DNA of 64,000 nt, taken from Desarmillaria ectypa. Its lineage: Eukaryota; Basidiomycota; Agaricomycetes; Agaricales; Physalacriaceae. Under the pieces are notes generated by a model. It was given only the letters and a program-made list of their open reading frames with translations, searched no databases and was not told where the DNA came from. Where the stretch lies: contig JAUDYN010000008.1 in assembly GCA_030407005.1 (NCBI GenBank), positions 1,302,001 to 1,366,000 of the forward strand. The letters run 5' to 3'. The first letter of the stretch is position 1. Every line of letters starts with the position of its first letter. Positions 10,927 to 21,906 of the stretch are shown one piece after another. Made by a program: the position numbers and the translations under genes.

Positions 10927-13010
10927 CTAACCAGGAGGGAGAATTACTTCGTGTATGTCGAAGGCCGTCTTCATCAAAATGATATCAGTGGAATGAAGTC
11001 ACTGATGGTCAAGAAACTCACCTCGTCAGAATCAAATGCGCTTTTATTTACAGTAACGTCCTGCTCAACAGTACGAGAGATTTCGATGTTGATGGGAGAC
11101 TGAGTGTCTGCGACATTGAAGTGAACACCTGATTTTCCGGGACCACTGATGGTCGACTTGTGTTGGCCAATTGAACTGTCCTCGTGATTAACGCCATGAC
11201 CATGGTATGCTTGCCGAGAGTTCAACCTGGAAGGATATTAGTTTGTCGACATCATTCCAAACGCTATACTGACAATGATAGCAGGCAATTGATGAACACT
11301 GAAATAATACGCCGTCAGGTCGGGACTCTGGTGTAAAGTGTCACCTACGTTTGCTAGACATTAAATGGAAGGGAATCCAGATGACACGAGTAGGTGTTGC
11401 GACGAACTGCGTTACTGGTTAGAAGCTGGCATCGCTCAAGGGAGATATACGAACAACAACGAAATAAGTAAGCTGTACCAATGTTGCACTCCATCCTTGT
11501 GAGAAGAAGATAGTGATCGTTTTATTGAACCAGTCATCGGGCCTAAGACCCAATATGAACTTGACGCAGTAGATAAAAAAACAAGGCACTGCTCACTGCA
11601 TATTTTTAGACCGGTGAGCATCGTGGGAGAATAGTTTGAGGGCGATAAAGGTGATTGATGCTCCAAAGAATACGGCTGCCTGCCCGATGGCAACGATTGC
11701 CTAGAACAATCATGAAAGGGCCTGGTATAAAGTATTCAAAGACATACTTTACTCGGTGACGTCGCGAGATGAGCGAAACTAGCATTACGGACCCTATTTC
11801 AACTGAGTTCACATTCAAATAAGCTTAGTACGTTCAAAGCGTACATCATCGCAGTCATGACTGAATTGGCACCATATCATTAGTGCCTCGTTTAGAACAC
11901 CAGTCTCGGAGAACGTACCGAGAGTAAGGGCTAGACATCGCCAAAGCAATGAGCTACAACCGAAAAGATTATTTACTTAACACCGAAAGCCTTACCAAAT
12001 CCAACAAGACACAAAATGGCCTGGACAATATATGAGGCTTTGCAGCGGATAGACAAGCGCCGGCTTACAATGATGGAGGTCAATGTTACGTTCTTACTCA
12101 CTGCGACCGTATCAAGTGAGTTCATAACTCATGAGCATGCGAGAAAATTACACATACACTTCCATACTCGGGCCGCGTAGAATCTGCCATCTATGTTAGT
12201 ACCGAAGCCTCAAATGAAGAACAGAGCGCCTAACAATTGAACAATAAAAATTAAAGTGGCCTAATCAATTCTGTCAGAACCAGCACTACTAAGATAGAAA
12301 GAGCGTCGTACCACCAAGGTGTTTTCGGCCTGTGTTCCCGAGTAATTTTTGATGAGCAGAAGGAAATGAGCGGAGAGCAATTATCACACATACGCAGAAT
12401 GCACTGTTGGCATCAGTCAAGCCAGCGGTCCTTTACAGATGCAAAGACACGTACCTTGTAGCATCTACCATCGCTGATGCCAGAGGGAACGTCGTCACGA
12501 GGTAATAGTAAGTTCTACTCGTCTGTCAGCATCCTCGTACGTGTTTCAAGGGAACTCCCAAGACCGACGTTTGTGAAACTAGGTATACGAGCCGTGCATT
12601 CAGTGACCAAGGAGATGCAGAACAGAAAGAGGCTGTACTTAGAGCTGATGAGGCCGTATCAAGTAAACTGCATCCGGGATGTAAGGATAATCATCAACGC
12701 AAGGATGACTTGAGTCAACGAACCATAGGAACGCCACCTATGTGAAGCGTCGTGAGCGACCCCGACCATAAGAAAAGCGTGTCACAAGCATACCATCACC
12801 TTCATGATGAAAAGGTCTTTTGGATATCGAGAAAAGTAGACATAACTCTCTGTTATCGGTCCAAATCAGGACTTAAAGTGCATGACAAGATCCAAACATG
12901 AACTCACGAAAGAAAGTGAATCCATATCCTATCATGGAAACTATGAAGCCAATATAGAGGACCCCAAACGTATCGTCCACATTGGGTTCCACTGCGTCCG
13001 AGGTCGCCAT
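10927..13010 (-). CDS. DUF6534-type seven-helix membrane protein
   Basis: A gene with many short exons, read from ATG 13010 (MATSDAVEPNVDDTFG) to TAG 10927. The start matches the DUF6534 family pattern: an acidic N-terminus, then D-x-TFG and the first helix VLYIGFIVSMIGYG, then VYFSRYPKDLFIMKV. Near the end, TPTRVIWIPFHLMSSK followed by FINCLLSLLNSRQ is the family's signature last helix and N-S-L-L-A-x-LN-x-R end. A polar tail follows, finishing FDIHEVILPPG after one more intron. The family is basidiomycete-specific, with receptor-like topology and no proven function. Middle exons contain short hydrophobic pieces in changing frames; I did not resolve each border. Confidence 0.65.
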
Positions 13011-13521
13011 GATGAGAATAGTCGAACAAACAAAAGTGAATCCCGGGTTTTTCAGCCGATGTCAGTGGAAGACAATTTACAAACGTAAAATAGAGGAAAT
13101 TCTGGCCTGGTAATTTGCTAGCTCTCGTTACATCCTTTAACCGAACTAGCGTCGAGGCCAGTAAGAGCTAATTGATATGAATGAATCATGATAATGATGA
13201 GGCAGTTATATTATTGATGGCGATGTTCCGATCCAAGTATCTGGAAGTGGAAAATTTGTCCCAGAAAATGTGGAGGGAACCCTTCTGGCACACCCTGAGA
13301 TTCGGCACCCGTAGCCGTAACAAATTGCAAGGCACTAGTGAGGCACCTCGGGAGCGGGAACATAGCCTCGCAGCCTCGAAACCATAGTCTGGTCCCTCGT
13401 AGACCCCACGGCCAGCCTGACAACGACCCGCAAGAGCCCGAAAGGCGACCTCGACTCGCGTCGATTTTGTATCAATACTCATATGACTACCCTAAAAATC
13501 AAGGAACGAAATGGGTGTCAT
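13011..13521. other. Intergenic region, no gene seen
   Basis: Spacer between the start of the DUF6534 gene and the stop of the PLK4-like gene, both on the minus strand. Open frames here are under 100 codons, overlap each other on both strands and resemble nothing known. Confidence 0.5.
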
Positions 13522-15746
13522 TTATCCGGCCTCTTCGTCAGACTCAAACAGGGACACAAACTCTTTGAACACCTTCATCCTGTCACCTATTGTGCGCTCA
13601 ATACGACCATCGGCTATATGATACCTGTATATTTTTAAGACCAGGTAGTTGAACAAATCGGGTAACCACTTACCGCATCACACGGCCTAGTTTATCATGA
13701 AGCTCCGCCCATTCTTCATCAACGTCGACATCTAAGGCGGCGCCGTCCATGAACATGATCTTGTAATGACCACCCTGAGATACACGAGAACCCTGTCTCA
13801 CACACCACCCCACGGAAGGTATAAATCGGGCCTCGGAGCCTGAAGTTTGAGAGGCGCAGCTTAAGCTGTACCGCCTTGTTGAGGCAGTATCATCGACCAT
13901 CGCAAAGTTCGTTACTAGACTATCAAAAAGACATTTTGATGGATCGATATTTTCCTTTTCCTTCGTTTGTGGTACGCGGTGGGACATAGAGGTCGTAAGG
14001 GGAATTCTCGGCGGGCGGGGAGGGATAGCAAAACTCCTTTTAGAAGTCAAGGAAGAGGTAAAAGTCCGTGTATAATCTTCTTGTCGTACTGCCGATCCTA
14101 TCGTCTCCAAGCGGTGTGTGTCGTTGCATGGGGCCTCCACAACATCAAGGCGGCTGTCACGATCAAGATCCCGCTTGCTCTGAGCTGTATTCAGCGACTC
14201 GCTCGTAAGGCTTTCGTAGGTATCGCAAAGTTGTAGAAATTTCTCCAGCAGATCCAGTCCTTTTCGTTCATCTTTGCCCAAGTCTTGAAAATCCGATGCT
14301 GGAATGGAGTAGTCGAAACCTACCGTCTGGAATGTCCTCTTCTTCCACTCTTTAGAGTGTGTATCGGATTTGCATACCGCTATTTCCATCGACCGGGTCT
14401 TTCGTGACAATTGGATTCGCATTCGGGCAGTGTCAGCGACATCGCCCTTGTCTACTGTTTTTGCATCCGAGAGAATAGTGGGCGAAAAGAAAAGAAGTTC
14501 AACATCCGCGACGGGTTCGTTGGCCATTAGAGTGTATTTCACGTCTGGATCATGCACAACGAGCTATACAGTTACCGTTAATCAGAGCTAGCAGCATTTC
14601 TAGCATCATTTAGCTGTACCTTTGGTGATCGTTGCTTTATTCGATCGGTGAGTCGACCGGCATCGTTATACTGCTTCCAGTATTTGTCGGGTAGTTGATC
14701 AATGTGGAATTCAGCAATAGGCTCCGCTAGGCAACACGGAGTGCTCAAGTGGGGCGCACTGAAGATTTTTATCTTCAAATGGTGAGCATACAAGTTACTA
14801 AAAGGAAGATAGACATATACCTGAGTGCCTTCAGGACTGATGATGAGTACTTCGTCACCAGCCTTGCCTCTCCGTCTTTCTCCTTCTCTGAAATCGACGA
14901 GCAAAGAGCGAGAAGGAAGGATCGTTACTTGACCATGAACCGTCTTATGAGATCTTTGATTAAGAACAGAGGTAGTGAAGGCGGTCGGACGAGCCGTTCC
15001 AATAGGAATAGGGCTGGTGTCTGTTGCTGACTTCTGAGGGTTTCTCGTCGTTGATCGAATGCTTGCCTGGTCTTCCGGAGGTGACTTTTCCGTTAGAATC
15101 GTAGTTGTGCCGGATTCGCGTAAGGAACGTGTTGCTAAAGGTCGAGTCTGAGAACAGGATTCGCGTGACTCGGATTCGAGTCGGGTCGTGGAAGATAGAT
15201 TAGTTCCAAAGTTGCGGCTTAATGATGGAACGATTGGCGGTCTGCGAGAGTAGGTAGACAGCCGCTGGGGTAGAGGGTCCGATACAACACGTCGAGCGGG
15301 TTCCGAATCATCTGGTATGGACTTGATTAGAGTGATTTCGTTGCTGAGCAGTCTCCTGAGGTCGACGTTGCGTACTGCGCCGAGCGGTTTGCGATTTCCT
15401 ACGGGTAAGCGCATCTGTGCATAAAGCGGGGTATCCTTTCTGTCTGGCGGTGTCTGTGACAAGTCAACGTCGTAATAAGCTTTTGACACGAAGAAACATA
15501 CTTGTGTTCTTCTTTGCTTGTCCGCGTTTTGGGAGAATATGTGTTCCGCCGGAAGAGTCATACTGAAAATACGATAGAAATAGGGAACCAGTTGCGTTGA
15601 GGTATGTCGCTTGGCGGTGGTGGTAGACAGAACCAAAACGTCCCACGTGCGCCCCTTCACTCGACGATCTAAAAATACAAGACCAGATCGGCGGATGTAT
15701 ATAGCGGGATGGCTGGCTACGGCAATGCCTCCAAAAGGTGATTTCC
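13522..15746 (-). CDS. PLK4/SAK-type polo-box protein lacking a kinase domain
   Basis: Four exons (15502-15746, 14620-15453, 13674-14563, 13522-13624) join in frame for about 690 residues. A 5' exon with the start codon is missing from my model; the first exon seen begins in phase 1 after a good branch site and acceptor. After a Ser/Arg-rich region, a PLK4-type cryptic polo box starts at GQVTILPSRSLLVDFREG. It includes LPDKYWKQYNDAGRL and KQRSPK, which align with PLK4's LPEKYWxKY and SKSPK. The second half starts VKYTLMANEPVADVELLFF. A third polo box at the C-terminus contains PSVGWCVRQGSR and MFMDGAALDV (PLK4: VGW, FNDGSQL). No HRD, DFG or APE motif is visible, and the next gene upstream leaves under 500 bp. 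PLK4 drives centriole duplication in animals; this fungus should have no centrioles, so the role is unknown. Confidence 0.75.
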
Positions 15747-16236
15747 CTAAAGATATTGTCGGTAGTCAGCTAATAGTCCTGAGCAAATGAACGTCTAATA
15801 TTGAATAACGGAGTACTTGTACAAGCGGAATAAAGAAAAGAAAGATTAAAGACTGAAACAACCGACTAGCATCTATCTGAAGTTGTAGGCTTGCGGGTTC
15901 CCCCAAAGGTCAAAAGTAGAAAATTTCCAAAGGCTGTGAAACACAAGCTCAGCTCTCATATTCGGCTGATGATGAGTATATACTTGCGTACCTTTGATTT
16001 CACCGGCCAAGCACACTATTTAACAACATCCAAAAGAGCGCGCGATAAATTCACTTACTCATCGCGGTATCTGGCCGTAGTTATGGTTCGTGATTGTGAA
16101 AGGAAAGACAGTCAGTGGCCCTCCCTTTTTGACGTGTGCTTTTACGTCTTTATCAGACGAGGGACAGCACCATACATGCCATCGTTAGCACGTAGCATGC
16201 ACCTGCATTCAACTTGTCCAACGTAGCCCGGTCGAA

Positions 16237-16993
16237 CTAGTGCATTTTATCGGGCGTAATGGCAGGAATCTAGGGAAGTTTTGTAAATAGGCTTTCAATT
16301 GCTGGAAAGAAAGAAGTACCTCGTCCAGAAGATGCGGAGCACAACCGTCTGCAAAGCCTCGGAGTAGGGTTCGGAACTTTGTGGCATCATGCTCTGCCTG
16401 GACCCTCATGCAGTACTCATTAAACTCGATCATCTGAGGCAGGAAGGCCTTGTGTTGTTCCTCGTTGCTATGCATATCTAGCTTTTGTTCTAGGACGGGA
16501 AACACGACTGCTTCCTCCATGTCATAGCGTCCTTCAAGCGCTTGAGTCATCTACGAACAGTTAAGATCACTGAATAAGCGAGAAACTTACGTGTGCTTAC
16601 CACAAGACAATGACCCATGAATGATGCCTCGTTTGCAAGGCGTTACCTTCGGGGCGTTGATATGGGCTGAATTAAATCCTCTGAGGTAGCAGTTGTGCGT
16701 GACAGCCATGTCCCAGTAAAAGGACTTGGCATAGTCGCCTGGTTCGCCTACAACAGTAGGCACTTCACATAGCGCATAGGGAGCTTGTTAGTCTGCCATG
16801 AAGGAATCTGGGGGAGATAACCCTGAGAATAGACGCTGGTTTTATCCCTGATAAAAGCCTCAATCCTATTGGCTGAGAGGTAAGAGATCAAGAGGTAGTT
16901 CCAATATTGGAATTGAATGTTGTGCAGGCGATGCGACGCGTCTGTTTGCGACATTAGATTCCCCTGCGAAACAGAAGCAAAGGAAGTAAACAA
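16237..16993 (-). CDS. Hemerythrin (HHE)-like domain protein, frame broken or unusual intron
   Basis: The core reads GEPGDYAKSFYWDMAVTHNC, then NSAHINAPK, then ASFMGHCLV and, after an intron, LEGRYDMEEAVVFPVLEQK and HDATKFRTLLRGFADG. These match fungal HHE proteins, in which His/Glu residues hold a di-iron or cation site (MAVTHN, YDMEE, EEQHKAF, AEHD). The C-terminus reads HLLDE, a 50-nt intron, then IPAITPDKMH and stop at 16237. Between NAPK and ASFMGH lies a 19-nt segment (16628-16646) with GT and AG ends that puts the two halves out of frame if read through. The 5' end is uncertain; an upstream exon lies somewhere in 16750-16993. Function is not assigned beyond possible oxygen, NO or metal binding. 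Confidence 0.55.
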
Positions 16994-17480
16994 CGAAAGG
17001 AATGAGCTTATCTCGGCTAGTGGTCACTGCTAAATACAGTCAGGATTCATACATGTCTTCTGTTCAAACTCCAAGTCACAGTCAGTTTGGTTCTTGCCAT
17101 CTTGCGCCACCCAATTTTTTGGAATTACGGAACTGTACCATCCAACATGGGTAGGGGTAGGGGTAATCATCTGTTCATAAACAACGACGCGTACGGTTCA
17201 AAGCTCAAGCTTTACATGTCAATGTTTTCTCTACCCGTTTGCTTGCTCAACAAATCGGAGCTGCAACAACACTTTGCATAGAAAGCTTTTGAGACAAGCG
17301 CACCTTCAGGGTTAGAGGCAATATTATGCGTCGTACCTGTCTTCGCCAGTGTCAGACATCACCATAAAGTCTAACGGAGAAAAGGAAATATTTTCAGCCG
17401 CGCATATTGCATACCAGAGTGGAAATATAAGAACATGCACAAGACCGTACGCGAGCGATGGGAAAGGGAGCAATGGGAAT
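16994..17480. other. Intergenic region between RPS19 and the hemerythrin-like gene
   Basis: 3' flank of RPS19 and 5' flank of the hemerythrin-like gene, both on the minus strand. It has a short GGGTAG run near 17149-17166 and no credible coding frame. Confidence 0.5.
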
Positions 17481-18070
17481 TTACTCGTCGTCTTCCTCAG
17501 CTTCCTCTTCCTCTTCCTCGTCATCCTCCTCCTCGCGAGCAGCCTCAACGACAGCAGTTGCAATTCGGTCCAAGTCCCGTTGACCATCCTGGCTTATCCT
17601 ACGGCCTCCCCGCTCGGTTTGCTCCAAGACACCGATCTTCTCCAACGACTGACAGATTTTCCGTTGGACAGAGGCGGATGCATCTTCGTGGTGTGATGGA
17701 CGGTTTCCACGTCTGTTACGGCCACCGTGAAGTTTTGCGAGGGCACCAATACCGACGTCCTTGCGAAGGTATATGTGACGGGCGACAGCAGCTGATCATT
17801 GCGATAATCAGTCTCTAGCCTTAGTTAGCATGACTTGCGGCGTACCTGCGCGAACGTAGTACCAGTCGGGGTCGTAGGGGGCAAGCTCCTTAAAGTGGCC
17901 AGTTTTGACGAGGTCAACCCATGTTGGAACCTCAAGTTTTCCAGATCGTTTTAGGTGGGAGGCATATGCGGCAATGAAAGCCTCAGCACTGTGTACCAAC
18001 AAAATGATTAATTTTTGCCACTTTCAAAGGTAGAGAGCACATCACACCTGATATCTCTTACACCTGGCAT
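17481..18070 (-). CDS. RPS19: 40S ribosomal protein S19 (eS19)
   Basis: Three exons. Exon 1 encodes MPGVRDIS, and a 50-60-nt intron precedes [26 protein letters not shown] second intron falls after the YYVRA codons, and the last exon reads [53 protein letters not shown] and [14 protein letters not shown]. These are conserved eS19 blocks, so this is a component of the small-subunit head needed for 18S rRNA maturation. Two oddities: the N-terminus is two residues shorter than the usual MPGVTV-type start, and the C-terminus ends in an acidic run of about 18 Glu/Asp-rich residues where most eS19 proteins end in a short basic or neutral tail. Confidence 0.93.
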
Positions 18071-18929
18071 GCTGTGTCGAAGTCTTGATGTTAGTGAACG
18101 CGGAGGACGGCGAGCGCGACGATTACGACTTTCTGTGTATTGCCAAAATGCAGGCCGAGCCACGCTGTCGGCATTTCCCGATAACTGTACAGTTCATGAT
18201 GACTAAAGTTTGTACATGATTTTCTCTCTTTTCGGGATAAATCGGGATTGAATTGGGCAAAATTTCTATACTGCGCGCTGCCGTCGCGGTATCAAGGCCG
18301 TATCCAGTTCATTACAAGGCGCTGCTATTCGTGACTGGATGCATTTTCGTCTGTAACTTATCATGTCGACGTACTTTCTCGCTTGTACCGTGTCCATCGT
18401 TTCCAATGCAATGTCCCTTTCTTTCCAACAGTGCCGTATCGATGCATATATTGGACAACCATGATCCATCTGGAGCTTGTCACTGTCAGCGGCAGTATGA
18501 TGATGAATAGGAAGTCTTGGGGCATGACGACAGTGGTGAATTTTCCGTCTCAGTTGGCGATATACTCTGACTTTTACGACGATGGTTTGCTGGAGACTTT
18601 GTTTCGACGACAGCGCACCAATTCCTCAAGCTACTGTATCTGCATGCCCTTTGAGGACCGGAGGTGCGGTGAGCATGACCGACAGTGGGGCCGGGTCGAC
18701 ATTTCCACGGTTGCTAGTCCCATTACCTGGGCCTCGATGCAGTGCAATCTGCGTCGCATAGAGATTCTAGTGATACCGGGAATAATGCATACATATATGA
18801 CATTGACGGGGTGCACACTGCAGGTAAGTTGAAGGGATTTGATTCCGGCGGCACGTGCTCGATATGCACTTGGGATTACACCATTTCAAGTTTTCCTTAC
18901 AGCGACAACTTGCCCGCTGTCTAGCAAGC
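18071..18929. other. Long divergent intergenic region (RPS19 / F-box)
   Basis: About 860 bp between two divergent start codons. A plus-strand frame at 18383-18832 (149 codons) has no recognisable motif and is overlapped by minus-strand frames of similar length, so I treat it as chance. The stretch should contain both promoters. Confidence 0.45.
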
Positions 18930-20345
18930 ATGACAATCTCAGCACCCCCGACGACGACGGCGAAGGCTCGCGTCATCGGCACAGTGGTGACCAGCCATTC
19001 CTTGCTGGGTTCCCCGATTGCCCATCTTCCACCGGAGTTGCTCATCGAGGTCTTTGCCTTCTGTGCCGCGGCCGACGCGCTGTCGCCACTCGCCTTAGGC
19101 AGTGTCTGTCGATTCTGGAAGGAGGTTGTTGATTTCTCGCCTAGGATATGGCAGGTCATTACCTTAGACGACAGAGTCGGCTCTGTCGCCCTTGCACAAA
19201 GGCAAGCCAGCCTCTGGCTAGCTCGCTCGGCCCCCCTTCCTTTCGACCTTAACCTCCATTCATCCTCACCGGATTTCTTATTCCCTCTTCTCTCTCCATG
19301 CCTTCACGAACTTGGTCGTTGGCATCGTTTCACGCTCTCAGGTCACCGCCAGGAATCAGTCACTTTAACTGACCTGGATATCAAATCCATGGAACGCCTG
19401 TACATCGTCATTCGTTCGGACGACGGGGATTTCGAGGATGTAGAACTACCCCGCAACACCTTCCTGGAGCATTCTCCTATGTGGCCAGGAGAAGCCGTTA
19501 TGAATGTATGGATGACAGGTTTGCCCCCCTTCCGCTCCTTGTCACCTCTTCATTTCACGACCATCACTATCGTCGACACATCCTTCCAAATTCACCTCAC
19601 AGCGTCGGCCATCCTCGACTTCCTCGGTGCTTGCCCTGTACTTCGCACTCTGGATTTTGAAGCATACATTTATTCCGATGAGCGAGACAGCCTGCCGTCA
19701 CCCATGGTCTCACTCCCACATCTCTCATCCCTGTCTCTGAAGTCGACAAGCCTCACCAGAGCCATCCTATCATCTATCAACGCTCCCAATCTCAGCGAAC
19801 TATATCTGTCGTACCTTAACGTGGATTTTGACATCCTGATAGAAGGTCATGACAATGGGGATAGTGACGATGAGGCCAACGATTTCTCCCGATCGCCATC
19901 TAGTGATCATGCAACTGGGATGGGTCTTCGAAAGCTCATCTCACGCTGTAATCCGCCCATCAGAATCTTGGAAATGGACTACAGCGATATGCGGACGAAG
20001 GATTTTTTGTACATCTTCGACCGCTTAACTACGCTTGAAGACTTTGTCATCGTGGCGTCGGACATGTCGGATACTGTCATCAGACATCTTCGCCCTTTCT
20101 GGACGAATAATAGCACAGAGATGCGAGTTCGCTTGCCACTGCTACAGCGCTTCGTCCTCCTCCATTGTCACAGACTGACCGGTGACATTGTGGTCGATAC
20201 CATGAAAACTCGTGTCCAGTTCACGGACTGCCTTTCATCGCCTGCTACACTGTCGGAAGTAATGGTATCTGAATGTGAGGGATTCACGGACCGTCATGCA
20301 CAACTTCTTAGAAAGGAACTTGGGAATCGGTTTAAAGACGAATAA
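18930..20345 (+). CDS. F-box / leucine-rich-repeat-like protein (471 aa)
   Basis: Single-exon frame; I use the ATG at 18930 (MTISAPPTTTAKARV) although the frame stays open from 18855. The F-box is IAHLPPELLIEVFAFC then LGSVCRFWKEVVDFSPRIWQ, around residues 30-75. The rest shows leucine-rich strands (LRTLDFEAYIYS, LSSLSLKSTSL, LSELYLSYLNV, LEDFVIVASDM) ending in FTDRHAQLLRKELGNRF. It is probably an SCF adaptor with an unknown target. No introns. It belongs to the large agaricomycete F-box expansion and is not closely similar to the F-box protein at 3403-5238 apart from layout. Confidence 0.8.
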   Translation: MTISAPPTTTAKARVIGTVVTSHSLLGSPIAHLPPELLIEVFAFCAAADALSPLALGSVCRFWKEVVDFSPRIWQVITLDDRVGSVALAQRQASLWLARSAPLPFDLNLHSSSPDFLFPLLSPCLHELGRWHRFTLSGHRQESVTLTDLDIKSMERLYIVIRSDDGDFEDVELPRNTFLEHSPMWPGEAVMNVWMTGLPPFRSLSPLHFTTITIVDTSFQIHLTASAILDFLGACPVLRTLDFEAYIYSDERDSLPSPMVSLPHLSSLSLKSTSLTRAILSSINAPNLSELYLSYLNVDFDILIEGHDNGDSDDEANDFSRSPSSDHATGMGLRKLISRCNPPIRILEMDYSDMRTKDFLYIFDRLTTLEDFVIVASDMSDTVIRHLRPFWTNNSTEMRVRLPLLQRFVLLHCHRLTGDIVVDTMKTRVQFTDCLSSPATLSEVMVSECEGFTDRHAQLLRKELGNRFKDE

Positions 20346-20785
20346 AACTTATTGGTAAGTGGCCACCGTGTTACACAGTTGCCCCTCACACTCACAGCTC
20401 TATCTAGGATGTCTGTATATACTGTTTCATGGCCTGTATGCTTCTATGCTTGTCACATGCTTGCTCTTCCGATATTCTTCTGCACTATGGAGGACAACAA
20501 GACTTTAATTGCGTTCATCTGTAATTACCAAAACCGCCCTTTGTTCGACTGCCTTGGGGCAATTGGTCTGTCATCGTGCATTGACCACCGTTTGTATGTC
20601 TTAAAACCTTTCAGTCAACAAGGATGCCACAAACACTTACGATTGCACCACTATTTTCACCCACTATTCATCTTGCCTATTAAGTTACCTGCGTAGTCAG
20701 GCTGTTCCCACAAGAACCCATCCATCTGCTACCGGGTTTCTTTCAATCATTGTCACCTGCCTTCCTTGACAATATCCCAGGTAGC
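20346..20785. other. Intergenic region, nothing recognised
   Basis: 3' flank of the F-box gene. Reading frames at 20352-20696 look like untranslated AT-rich sequence. Confidence 0.45.
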
Positions 20786-21906
20786 ATGTCTATGGCAGGG
20801 TTATTCGAAGAGTCGTTGCGTAGCGGCGCTGATGGTTTTTATTGGAGTATTCAGGACGATGTCGAGGGAGGCATGCCACCGGTAGTTGTTGACCCGACAG
20901 AGGACAGAATACCTCTCTTCTCACATTCCCCGCCGCTGTCGAAATATTTGAATGACCCAGGAGAAATTATAGCAGGTAAGTGGCGCAAAATGGTAGTTGC
21001 CTACATTGATTGATCCGTGCTGCTTAGGTAATTATTCATCCTCAGCATCGAGCATCGATCCACAAGAACTAGTTTCTAATGAGAACCCCACAGGTCCTCC
21101 CCTTCAGAGAGGCATATGAGGTAGACTGCGTTTTCCATGACGCGCTCAGTAGGGATGGACTGTTACCAAATGGTATCCATGAAGAAGCTGTCATGGATTC
21201 CCTGGTTTACCCTTCTACAAGCACGGAATCAATTTGTGCTCATGGGTGTACAATATGTGATCCACACTCGATCCAGACTCTTCACCCGGTAGAATTCTCG
21301 CATGAAGCCGATACCTTTCTTCTGGAGCGACGTGTGCATGATCTTGGCATCGACGTGGTGAATCCTTTCCTTCTCGATACGGCAAGTCAAGTGTTCCTCA
21401 AAGATTCTCTTGCATTACATGCGCCTTTTGAACCGGAATTCGATGATCACTCCGACGTCCCGTGACAAGTGTCGACACTGAGTATGATGAACCCATTTCG
21501 GGGGATAGATATCTTACCGACTCGACTAGCCAAAGTGGTAAACGTTGATCCCCAGGATTCTGTCGAGAAGAAGGGGCTAGAAAAATCGAGAGCACGCGCA
21601 AGAAGGCGAAAGCGAAAGATTGCCCGCCCGCGCAAAGAGAATAGAGATGACACGAAAGAGAACGTTCTAGAAATCCTTGAAGAGCTAGCGGAAGATCCTC
21701 TGAGGTAGATACGAAACCTGCCGCCGATGAAGCCGCCCCTAGCCTTGGGAGATACCAAAAAGAGCTGAGAAAAAGAGGGAGGGGCTGAGACATATGAAGG
21801 GCCAAGTAAATCTCTACCTAACGATGAAGTGGAATGGATGAAGAATATTATGAAGACAGCGTACAGTGGTATTATTCGCGATACAAGCCCAAGCGCACCT
21901 GATTAA
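20786..21906 (+). pseudogene. Orphan gene with several frame breaks
   Basis: Protein-like segments follow one another on the plus strand in different frames. The first starts at 20786 (MSMAGLFEESLRSGADG) and ends at a good GTAAGT donor near 20974. The next, about 21061-21110, reads SSIDPQELVSNENPTG. The third, 21079-21465, includes ESICAHGCTICDPHSIQ and ends at TGA 21463-21465. The fourth continues in the same frame to 21708 and includes the basic run SRARARRRKRKIARPRKE. The last, to 21906, reads LPNDEVEWMKNIMKTAY. No clean set of introns joins them: the 21079 frame is reached only by a shift and the TGA is not covered by an obvious intron. I recognise no family. It is either a decayed gene or one with splice sites I failed to see. 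Confidence 0.35.

Noticed and set aside
10927..13010. Ste3-type pheromone receptor and mating-type locus
   Set aside because: The end motif WIPFHLMSSK and LNSRQ fits DUF6534, not Ste3. No pheromone precursor with a CaaX end and no homeodomain pair was seen.
17149..17166. GGGTAG run as a telomere-like repeat
   Set aside because: The unit is not TTAGGG, and it is short and imperfect.
18383..18832. 149-codon plus-strand frame
   Set aside because: No motif, Cys/Met/Trp-rich chance composition, and overlapped by equal frames on the other strand.
21463..21465. TGA with the same frame open on both sides, as a selenocysteine or readthrough site
   Set aside because: No selenoprotein family or SECIS-like structure is evident, dikaryan fungi are generally thought to lack selenoproteins, and other frame breaks nearby point to a broken gene.
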